A stretch of DNA of 64,000 nucleotides from Periplaneta americana (taxonomy: Eukaryota > Arthropoda > Insecta > Blattodea > Blattidae), in assembly GCF_040183065.1 (NCBI RefSeq), contig NW_027185502.1, positions 199,501 to 263,500 of the forward strand. The letters are read 5' to 3'. The translations under genes were made by a program, and so were the position numbers. Within the stretch, counting starts at the first letter, position 1. The number at the start of each line of letters is the position of its first letter. The notes beneath the pieces are model-generated. The model ran no database searches, was not told the origin of the DNA, and saw nothing but the letters and a program-made list of their open reading frames with translations. Positions 10,560 to 19,569 of the stretch are shown one piece after another.

Positions 10560-12170
10560 GTATAGGGTAACCAGACGTCTGGATTTTACCAGACATGTTC
10601 TGCTTTTTTAGTATTTTGTGAAGAGGAAATGTCTTTCAGTAACTTTGGGGATTTCAATAAACAGGTGTGAAATTTTTTACATGTAAAATGCTTCAAATTA
10701 TATTGTACTGTTACAATACCTTCCACTGCTTCTACTGATAGTCTGTTCCTTTCATCTGACCGTTGAGTGTTGATTAGTGAAAATATCCTGTCAAACTTAT
10801 CAAATTACATAGTGATAAACACAAATATACAGTTATTTACATCACCCCTCCCATGTTTGACGGCTTTAACAATAAATCTTTGATAACTTGTATGGCTTAT
10901 CGGACCCAACATGGTTTTTTAAATTTAAATGGACAAACTAGGCAAAATAAAAATTAACTCTACTCTGAAATAATCCTCTGAGGTTCTGGCTGATATGTAC
11001 ATCTATTATCAGGCAGTATATCTCACTTGACAATATGTCGGAGAAAGAACAATTATTTGTAATTTGTATGCATCTAAAGTTTGATTAGTGTAATACGTAG
11101 CTAGTCGGCAATGTATATAATGGAGGCAGAAAGAAACTGGCCATCCTACTTCATTATTTCCTGGCCTAGGCCTAATTGCCTCATAAATGGTGCCTTCTTG
11201 TATCACTTGTAAGGTTCAAACCTGTCTTCGGACAGTTGACTAAAGAACAACTCTGAAATACTCGAAATGCATTTACATCTGTATAACTTTGGTATATGTC
11301 TTATCACTGAAAATATTACAGAGCCTTCAAATAGAAGTTCATGAAGCACACTGTTTGCTGACAGAGTCGGGTATTCATAGCCCCTGAAGTCAAGTGCATG
11401 GATTTATCATGCAAATTACAGTAACCACCTACCTTTGTCATAGAAGATGTTGGAAATAATTTCATTGTGCTGCCACACATCTTTCATATCTTTTAAGAAA
11501 ATTTGTATTAACACGCATTATCTCTTCTTCTTGCTGCAATTTCCCTTCTTATATTGTCTTTCAGTTCTTCCAACATATGCGAGTTAATCCAATACAGTTT
11601 ACCTTTTATTTTAAGTTCTTCCATAAAAAGAAAATGTATACAGTTTTGCAAGAATATCCACTGTAAGATATAACAAACATGGACAACAAAACAGTTTATT
11701 TAGTTTTTTCGACCCTGCCAACCAATGCACATTGTTGTATTGAGCTGTACTGAACGAGCGCACATATTCTCTATAATGTCTGTCTTCTCTTGAATAGTCC
11801 TTCGGGAAAATGGATTTAATAATAAGGTTTCAATAACACACAATTCCGAACTCATTGCAATTCTTCAAATTAATGTTTAAGAATTAATAATACATGCAGC
11901 AGCTAACATATGCATTCCGCTCATACAATTACATTGCACTCGCAAATCACAGCACATTCTCACTGCCAATACTGGTCTGTGTAACGTTAAATAGTCGTTG
12001 GTGTAGCTCTCGGACCAGAGCTTCAAACAACACATAACAGAAGCATGTGCGCCTAGGATGGGCCAAGGAGGAAGGCACTTGCGCGCGCATCATATTCTCG
12101 CTATTTCTACGTCTTTCCTGTAGCTCCAAGAAACGATCAAGCATTGCAATATTTGCGGTTTGCAACCTGC
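10560..12170 (-). pseudogene. hAT-type transposase remnant
   Basis: Minus-strand fragments of a hAT-like gene. The C-terminal dimerisation segment is clearest (about 10630-10800): FSLINTQRSDERNRLSVEAV, then TVQYNLKH, resembling the ERxFS..WTDERNRLS..TVKSLVTVKYN block of one hAT group. Further upstream on this strand (about 11520-11650), EELKDNIRREIAARRRDN may be another piece, and 11947-12165 an N-terminal piece. Many stops; it is long dead. A possible terminus, gtaaccagacgtctggattt, lies at 10567-10590. Extent and superfamily are uncertain outside the C-terminal segment. Confidence 0.5.
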
Positions 12171-12199
12171 GGATGGTATTACGCCTATACAGTATTTAA

Positions 12200-13010
12200 A
12201 AAATCAAAATAAATTTTAATGTATGTAACGCCATTTTGAGAAATACACATTCTACGAAAATATTGGGCTTGCGCAGCAAGCATAGCATGCCCTGAGAAAT
12301 CACCCCTGGTAAACACCACTATCTTCTGTTAAAGGAGTGGAAATTTTCAATGGTTTTCATAAAACAATCATAGTCCAAATACTGACCAGGACGATGGTAG
12401 CATTTACAAATATCACATTCATATCATTTTAAACATTTATGCATACAATTTTAAACAGTAGTAGACTTGCAGTATTGCTTCTTATGTACACGGCAAAAGC
12501 CACCTCAAAGAAAAATACTTTAACATGCCAATTATTGTATTAGTTATGGACTCATCTTTAGGTACAGAAGTAACCCCATGGAAGAAATGTAAACAACAAA
12601 AGGAGAATAAATAGGATATAATAAAGAAAAAGAAGATTAAAAGAGGCGCACACTTCAGCCTCAACAGAGAATTTTCTCTTAAAACAACGATTGTCTACAG
12701 TTACCTACATTTACACATGTATTTCTATGAGGCAATTTAAGTTATAAATGTACTTCAGTTTTCCACAGTTTCTATAACACCGTAAGAAATGACATAATGA
12801 ATTTCATACTTGAAGTGTCAACAACAATCATGTCAGATAGTTTTTTGTTTTCTCCTGAAAATTTAAGTTTTTGTACTCTGGTTTTTTTTTTTTTTTTTTC
12901 AAAAAAACCCTTCAATTACTTTGATGGACTGTTTTTGAGACACTCCATATATTACCAATATAGAATTCTATCTTCAATATCAAAGAAAAATACCATTTAC
13001 ATACAAATAA
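12200..13010. other. intronic AT-rich DNA, nothing recognised
   Basis: No recognisable gene. Contains a poly-T run at about 12883-12899 and otherwise unremarkable sequence. Confidence 0.35.
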
Positions 13011-13016
13011 TCATGT

Positions 13017-13422
13017 AAATGAGGCCCACAGATTTATTCTCTCGTCCAATGAAAGTCGGTTTCTTCCGAGGTTTTGCCCAGCCATGAGACTGACACCGGA
13101 TGGTCTACAGCAAGTCCTCGGCCTCTTCATTTAACTCCCTTTGGTCTGATTACTGGTTGGAGGTTTTCCAAGGTTTCTCTAAACCATAAGGCAAATGCCA
13201 AGTAATCTTTTGGCGAATTCTCGGGCCTCACCTCATCTCACTACATCTCGCCAAAATATTGTAGAAAATTGCAAAATTGTAAAACTGTAAAAATTGTAAA
13301 ATACTGTAAAAATTGTAATTGTAATTGTAATATTGTAAAATTTGAACTTGTTCCACATCTTAAAACTTCATTGCTAATGTAAGATTTATGGAATATAATA
13401 AATGAAATGAAAATGAAAAAAA
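13017..13422 (+). repeat. interspersed repeat with A-rich tail (SINE or LINE 3' end)
   Basis: A G+C-richer block (ggttttgcccagccatgagac, tttccaaggtttctctaaacc, cgggcctcacctcatctcac) followed by tandem attgtaa units (13258-13340) and an A-rich tail (about 13405-13428). I recall the ggttttccaaggtttctctaaacc block as a common arthropod dispersed repeat. I see no tRNA promoter boxes, so the class is not assigned. Confidence 0.5.
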
Positions 13423-13568
13423 AAAAATCTTTCCATCCAAAAATCCATCATCCTATTCCAGGATTGAATTGAAATGCAAGCATAGTAACCACTAAATCAT
13501 CAAATATGCTTTTATTTATAATTATCACAGCTCTATTATTTTAAAATAATTACTTCTTAAGTAGATTT

Positions 13569-13803
13569 GAGCCGTTCAGAGTAAAAGTGGTGTAAGTCAG
13601 GAATGGGTAATGAGGTTTAAAGTAAAAATTCTGTAAAATACAGAGCAAAGTAGGAATTAATATGTCCTTCTTGCTATTCACTGAATACTAATAGTTTAAA
13701 TAAATTGAATATTAACTGTTACTTTGCTCTGTATTTTACAGAATGTTTACTTTAACCCTCATTACCCATTTTTGACTTACACCACTTCTGCTCTGAACGG
13801 CTC
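13569..13803. mobile_element. palindromic MITE
   Basis: A 235-bp element made almost wholly of inverted arms of about 85 bp each. Left arm begins GAGCCGTTCAGAGTAAAAGT; the inverted right arm begins GAGCCGTTCAGAGCAGAAGT. Both carry GTGGTGTAAGTCA, GGGTAATGAGG and the block TTCTGTAAAATACAGAGCAA. The spacer is about 65 bp. Flanks share only ATTT, so the superfamily is not assigned. Confidence 0.85.
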
Positions 13804-13809
13804 ATTTAT

Positions 13810-14400
13810 ATCAATATGTGAAGGCGGTACAATGGTCAATGTTAAATACACGTACCTGCCATAAAATAATCGATTTTATTAGGATAAATGTGATTACTTG
13901 ATACAGTGAATGAATCATTTACATTTCAGATTGATTACACTAGTCGACAAATTTTAACTTTTTGTCTGTCACAGAAATGAAATCAGCTGATTTTTACTAA
14001 ATCGACCCTGCTGATTACGAAAATGGCAGCGAAAAATCTGTAACACGTAACATTTTTGTGCGACAGAAGGGGAAATATTTTGATTAAAAAAAACGTTTTC
14101 GCGCATTTCAAAAGACGTAATTACAACAGTGAAAATAAATAAATTCCTAAGATGCAAAATTTATACACAAAATACACTGACGTTTCACAGAAAAATAATA
14201 ACGTCGCATAAATAATAACTACAATAAGAAAAAAATGGCATTATGTTCCTTTTTTCCCTTCAAAATAGGCTTTTACTTTATTAATTTAAAACTGGATCAA
14301 AGTAACTATAATTTTTTAAGGTTTATAAATTAAATTGATTAAAATATTGAAGTAAACAACCATATACAGATTTCAAGCTAGATTTTAAAAAAAAGTATTT
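13810..14400. other. intronic AT-rich DNA, nothing recognised
   Basis: Holds only the sequence downstream of the zinc-finger-family pseudogene. No element ends seen. Confidence 0.35.
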
Positions 14401-14412
14401 AGTTACTTAGAG

Positions 14413-16049
14413 TTATTTTTTCCTCTTGTAGTTTGAGTCACCTTCTCTGAACAAAAACCAACAGTAGTCCCCCATCATATTAGAATCCCACCTTCCTTGA
14501 TATCGTTGTTCTATCCTGTGTATATCTTGATGGAATCTTTCCCCTTTTTCATCGCTTACAGCTCCTAAGTTCTCTAGGAAAAAAGTCCAGATTGGAATGG
14601 AGGAAATGTATTTTCAATGACATTCGACAACCAAGCTTCTGGTAACTATGCAGGAGTTCTTGTACAAACTGTTGGTAATTGTCAGCACTTACAAAGGCAT
14701 TCCAAGCTTCTTGTTCCTCAACATTTAATTTTTTTTCAAAGCTCTCATCTTTCAAAAGTTTCCTAATTTGAGGGCCAACAAAAATTCCCTCTTTCACTTT
14801 AGTCTCACTAAGTTTCGGAAACATATTCCTTACATATGCAAAACCTTCTCCATTTTTATGGATAGCTTTAACAAAACTCTTCATTAAACTAAGCTCGATA
14901 TGTAAAGAAGGAAGCAGTAATTTTTCCGGTTTTACTAAAGGGACATACTTGATATTATGTTCTCCTGGGACATAGCTTTCTCTGGGAAGCCAGTCTTCAC
15001 TCTGTAGTGTTTTTCAGTCGCTCTACTACCCCACAAACAGAGAAAGCAACAGTATTTTGTGAATCCATCCTGAAGTCCGAGCAATAAGGCGACAATTTTC
15101 AAATCTCCGCAGAGTTGCCAGCAGTATATTTTATATTGGACTGCATCTAGTAACACTGACAAATTGATATAAGTTTCCTTCATATCTACTGAATACGCCA
15201 CTGGAATTGATGGTTTAGTGTTTCCATTGTGCAATAACACTGCTTTTAAACTTATTTTGGAAGAATCTATGAATAATCTCCATTCCTCTGGGATGTGTTG
15301 AAATCCTAGTTCTTCCATTAAGCCATCTATATTTACACACATTCACATAGAATTCTTCATTATAAAATACTTTGAAAACCGTTCATGTCTCTTCCTGCAC
15401 AATGAAATTTTAGTATCTCGTGCTAGCAGGTTCCATTGTTGCAGTCTAGACCCTAAAATCTCAGCTTGTTGTTTAGTGAGATTAAGATCTCTTATTAAGT
15501 TGTTCAGTTCACATTGTTGAATTAAATGGGGTTATTTATGATGTTCTGGGCTATAGGACGGATAGAGAATGTTGATGGTTGAGCTAAATCATCTGTTTGT
15601 TCTATTGGAAGAACCAATTCCTCCAATTGCGAAGGAGGATTAGGAACAGGCAGTTTTGGTCCAGGTGGTACAGGTCTTATTGCAGATGGAACATTAGGAT
15701 ATCCAATTGTAGATCTTGTTTTCTTTGAAAATCCCGTAATCTTTGTTAAACAGAAATAACAGTCTTCTGCATGGCTTGCCGGTTCACACCAGATCATTGG
15801 AACTGCAAACGACATACTTCGAGTCTTCTTTCCGTTCATCCAGTTTATCAGTTTTGAGTAACATGTTGTGCAGCACATATGGGGAGCCCATGATTTGTCC
15901 TCATCACACACATTACATTCAAAATAGTAATAATATGCTTGTTTTAACTAATCTGATAATGGCCGACGCTGCGATTTTGCCGTAAATTCTCCACATATGT
16001 AACAAAAGCTGTCCGGCGAATTTACAAATGCACGACGAGATTTTTTCAT
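14413..16049 (-). pseudogene. uncharacterised zinc-finger family gene, single exon, broken
   Basis: Reading the minus strand from the ATG at 16047-16049 gives MKKSRRAFVNSPDSFCYICG, then APHMCCTTCYSKL: two CxxC pairs like a treble-clef/ZAD-type finger. Next come FAVPMIWCEPASHAEDCYFC, YPNVPSAIRPVPPGPKLPVP, QCELNNLIRDLNLTKQQAEI, WRLFIDSSKISLKAVLLHNG, FTKYCCFLCLWGSRA, VKEGIFVGPQIRKLL and finally GERFHQDIHRIEQRYQGRW with a lysine-rich end. I recall this order from a large uncharacterised multi-copy family in insects and other invertebrates; its function is unknown and it may be transposon-borne. The copy is dead: in-frame TAG near 15950, frameshifts near 15530, 15350, 14930 and 14585. It lies within an intron of the cobalamin-binding-like gene, on the same strand. 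Confidence 0.7.
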
Positions 16050-16129
16050 TCTGAGAAAGAGTAAATGAATGCGAAGATAAACACTTAAAACCAGCGATAC
16101 AACTTGTCACAAGCTCAAATAATATTCAA

Positions 16130-16670
16130 CTAATCCTAAAATGCAATCTATTTCACTCTAAAAGCCCACCCTCTCAGTGCTTTCTGTCGGTCTAGCGTCA
16201 TAAAGCAATAAAATAATACAGGTATATATCATCCACTATGCACCTTATTAATGTAGACTCATGTATTTGAAAGAACCTATTCCTTAAAATACACTTTTAG
16301 TATATACTGAGCAACAATAAGTTATAAAACGTATGAATATACTGTGTAACCGTTTAAATAAAGTCCATAGTTCGATACCCGAGTTCTTTGGTAAATTCAT
16401 TCTTATTTTTTCACAATTTCCAATTTTCCTCTTAAATGGTGCGTGATGGAAAATTTTCAAGTTTAGATCTAGTATCAGCACACAAAAATTGATCTAAAAT
16501 GACCATTTTCACCCTTGTGACAAAAACCTTGTTGACTAGTGTTATTAATTCTTTATGTAGACGAACCACTTCAAAAACTCATCTTTGTAAACCTGTGTGC
16601 AAGGGAAATGAGATTTTCTTATGCACATCTCTCAAAATCCACCATCGCTTTGCATGTTTGAATAAGATCT
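16130..16670. other. intronic DNA next to the barrel exon, nothing recognised
   Basis: No recognised element. The sequence downstream of the 16676 donor is ordinary AT-rich intron. Confidence 0.35.
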
Positions 16671-16675
16671 TGTAC

Positions 16676-16836
16676 CTGTACTGCCAGAGCTGTGCTGTGG
16701 AGGTTTCCAAAGCTGCCATCAGGATGTTGCTGCTCTGCCAGACCTAGACTTGGCTTCTTTACGTAGTGGTCCAGATTTCGATTTCGGTGGTCACGAACAA
16801 TGCAGTTGAGAGCGAGCAATACCATAGACAGAGTAT
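16676..16836 (-). CDS. exon of cobalamin-binding/CG3556-like protein (alpha/alpha barrel)
   Basis: A minus-strand exon with acceptor gatttacag before 16836 and donor GTACAAG after 16676. It enters in phase 1 (AT completes a codon from an upstream exon outside the recognised sequence) and leaves in phase 0, so ALAVQ joins ALEAADS of the 8946-9180 exon. It encodes TLSMVLLALNCIVRDHRNRN, then KKPSLGLAEQQHPDGSFGNL and HSTALAVQ. The pattern is a helix pair, a PDGSFGN turn, then a TALAVQAL helix, as in the barrel of intrinsic factor/transcobalamin and CG3556-like proteins. No stops. The 7.5-kb intron to the next exon is filled with dead transposons. Confidence 0.85.
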
Positions 16837-16959
16837 CTGTAAATCACATCACAACCAATCAGAATGAAACAAAGAAATCTGAAATCTGATCTAAAATTGA
16901 ATTACAAATACCATATTTCTGTATAGACTGTATATAGTCTATGGAATATAATGGCCGAA

Positions 16960-17639
16960 TTTTGAATACCTTTGAAATTAATCAGATTATGTAAGATATG
17001 TATGGAAGATACGATAAGCAAAGTAGTAACAAATAGAATTATATCAGAAGAATTCGTAAATCAAACAGGATTAAAACAAGGTGACGCTCTCTTGCCAATC
17101 TTATTTAATATAGCATTAGAGAAGATAATACGACAGACTTAATACCAGCTGGAATAAACCTGGGTGGACACCACAAAATTTTTGCATAGGCTATGCTGAT
17201 GATTTATTATTAATAGGAAGAAATGAGCTTCAAATAAGACAGCTATTTATTGAATTAATGGAAAAGGCACAAAACATTGGATTAAATATTAACGAGAGTA
17301 AAACAAAATAGCCTATATGGTAATCACTAGAACAAAAAGGATTCCAATAGCTTTAAAATAAAAAATTATAGTTTTGAAATAGTCAATCAGTTCAAATATC
17401 TTGGTGTTTTGATAGACAATTCTAATAACAGAAAACATGAAACACTTAACAGACTACATAATGCAAATTTTTATGCTGAAGGCCACTGGGAAGTCCTCGA
17501 AGTAGATGGAAAGATGAAATTCAGAAGGAATGTATGGAAATGGGAATTACGGTACCAACTGGGAGAAACTAGCAAAAGACAGAACAGAGTGGAAGCGTTT
17601 TGTGAAATCGAAATGGAGCTGACATGCGCCATAATGTCC

Positions 17640-17700
<61 letters not shown>
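16960..17700 (+). mobile_element. RTE-like non-LTR fragment with ATTG-type tail
   Basis: Broken frames give GLKQGDALLPILFNIALEKI (17069-17128), a YADDLLLIGRNELQIRQLFI block (17190-17248), NIGLNINESKTK (17275-17310) and NQFKYLGVLIDN (17386-17421). After an internal deletion comes a C-terminal piece with SRWKDEIQKECMEMGI and DRTEWKRFVKSKW (about 17500-17620). It ends in a (TTGA)n array at 17638-17698. RQGD, YADD and a tetranucleotide 3' tail fit RTE-like elements. A frameshift lies between ALEKI and YADD and there are stops near 17142 and 17308. Confidence 0.75.
17638..17699 (+). repeat. (TTGA)n microsatellite, retrotransposon 3' tail
   Basis: About 15 perfect TTGA units directly after the C-terminal codons of the RTE-like fragment, so it is best read as the expanded 3' tail. 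The minus-strand frames here (NQSI repeats) are artefacts. Confidence 0.9.
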
Positions 17701-17701
<1 letters not shown>

Positions 17702-17829
17702 ATTTCTGTATAAGCCTTGCATGGAAGTACTGAGTGATCCATATAAACCTTTACCATTTTGATTAGTTATATCTTCCTTGTGGAATTCAATGTAATCTTT
17801 AAATAATTTATTGAATTTTATTATCACAG

Positions 17830-18425
17830 TGACTACGAGAATCAGTACAAGTGGTCATGACTGAAATAATACGACTGCCGACTTCCATTATTGTTGAGAA
17901 GTGTATTTAGTGAGAAGTTAGCTAACATACAGTACTCTTTTGTGCAGCATGTTGTTTTGGATAAAACCTACCGGTACTGTATTACAAGTTCCTTGATCAC
18001 AAAGCAAAAGACATTTCGAATAGAGTTTGCTGTACGTGATATTCCAAACAAGTCAACAATTCTATCATCTCCTCAGCGATAGTGGTGAAGACAGAACAGC
18101 AATGCCTCAAAATCATGTGCTGCATGATGATCGATAACATTTAATGTACTTACCATAGAAATCTTTATCTCAATTAAGCCAGAAATAGGATAGCCTACCC
18201 ATGTGGCAAGTATCAGAGAGTATAGAGGATTCCACGTTAAGAAAAAAGCATTGAGCATATGGGGGCTGTTCCATCAATTATTTATAAGTCATTTCTTCAG
18301 AACTGGGAATTAATATGATACGTCATAACACACAAACAACCAGCCCCCAACCATAAAGCAACATACCCCCACCCCTACAATCGACAAATGCACATCGCAG
18401 AATTCAAGATCACCAGTAGTTCAGG
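17830..18425. other. AT-rich DNA upstream of the ribozyme motif, nothing recognised
   Basis: A minus-strand donor-like site (ATG|GTAAGT, 18154-18160) was examined as a possible end of the previous barrel exon, but the matching phase has a stop close by, so it is not called. Confidence 0.35.
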
Positions 18426-18426
18426 A

Positions 18427-18471
18427 GACACTGAAGAAGACGTGACATCATGTCGAAACGGGCCGTCTGTC
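18427..18471 (+). ncRNA. type I hammerhead-ribozyme-like motif
   Basis: The core elements are in order on the plus strand: CTGAAGA (18431-18437, fitting CUGANGA), a 7-bp stem II (gacgtga 18439-18445 with tcatgtc 18448-18454, one G-U pair, 2-nt loop), GAAA (18455-18458), a short 4-bp stem III (acgg/ccgt with a 1-nt loop, 18458-18466), then C at 18467 as the predicted cleavage residue. A 4-bp stem I forms between gaca (18427-18430) and tgtc (18468-18471). One extra A (18438) lies between the core and stem II. Very short stem III hammerheads are known from Penelope-like retroelements and related repeats; no Penelope ORF is recognisable here. Confidence 0.65.
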
Positions 18472-18479
18472 GAAAGAAT

Positions 18480-18990
18480 ATACCTTTTTAAAAATTTTAA
18501 CACTTTTTAACGTATGACTAAATAATTTTATGTTTTTAACAAACAAAGTGTTAACGTGAACTTTAATCAATGGGAATTAATTAGTTTCCTGTAATCCATA
18601 GAACATAATTTCATTGAGAATTAGAGCGATTTCATGTGCTAAAATATTGTTACACCTCTAAAATTATCATAAGTTATATTTAATTTACGAATAATGGGGT
18701 AACAGCTAAATTGGTGGAATAGCCTTCCGCTTTTTTCCAAACATTCCGCTGAGGAATTTAACAGACACGTAGGGGTATTAGAGTTGAGGCTAAGATTTCA
18801 CACTGTTAAAACATATACAACATTGTCTGGGTTTATTATATAAAATATCGGTACACAAAATTTAACTGTCAGCAAGACAAAAAAGACATTAGGTATGTAA
18901 CTTAACTTCTTGTTTGATTATAGTGTGAAGTTAATAACGGAAAACGTGTGCTGCACATAATCTAAAATCAGTATTATAACCCTTCTTAAG
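18480..18990. other. AT-rich DNA, nothing recognised
   Basis: Ends in the block aaaacgtgtgctgcacataa (18951-18970), which recurs at 38987-39006, outside the other Mutator-like terminus. Confidence 0.4.
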
Positions 18991-18993
18991 GGG

Positions 18994-19010
18994 ACACTCT
19001 GCCATTATAA
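18994..19010 (+). repeat. left terminus of Mutator-like element
   Basis: GGGGACACTCTG directly after TTAA (18990-18993), followed by an AT-rich stretch. Its inverted match CAGAGTGTCCCC followed by TTAA lies at 38955-38970. The transposase pseudogene starts about 560 bp inside. Confidence 0.6.
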
Positions 19011-19569
19011 GAAACTTTTTTCCTATTGTTCCGATTTCAATCAAATATTCATAGTATGTTTAGCTATGCATTGTAAGTATATGCACAAGATTTCAATTTC
19101 ATTGCATACATACTTTTTGAAGAAAAAAAAACAAATTTTGAACACATAAGTTACTTTTGGGTCAAAAATTTAAATTAATTTTACAAAGTTGTAATATGTT
19201 ATACAGAAACGGCAGGAGAATAATGCCTAGCATCAATTTTGTCTTACTATTATTATTTTTAAAACTATATAATTAGGCCTAATTTTTAAATTTGTAATTT
19301 AAAATTAAATAAAAACTGTTTAAAAAATCATAAAATTGTTCAAAATCAAAATTTGGCAAAACCCATACTAGGTCATGTTTATGGGCAATGTATCTACCAA
19401 CTGTAAAAATTTCAAGAACATTGGATTATATTTACTATAAAAAGTACATGCCAGAATGATGAAAAAAAAAAGTTACGGAAAATTAGTTTTAAAGTTTATT
19501 GTATATATTACATGCTAATAATTGACACTCACCAATCAGAAGTCATCAGAACCATAAGTTTTTCCTTCC

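Noticed and set aside
17471-17827. Minus-strand frame with NQSI repeats
   Set aside because: Translation of the (TTGA)n microsatellite.
18073-18258. Minus-strand segment ending in a donor-like ATG|GTAAGT, considered as an upstream exon of the cobalamin-binding-like gene
   Set aside because: The required phase meets a TGA a few codons upstream, and no family motif is present.
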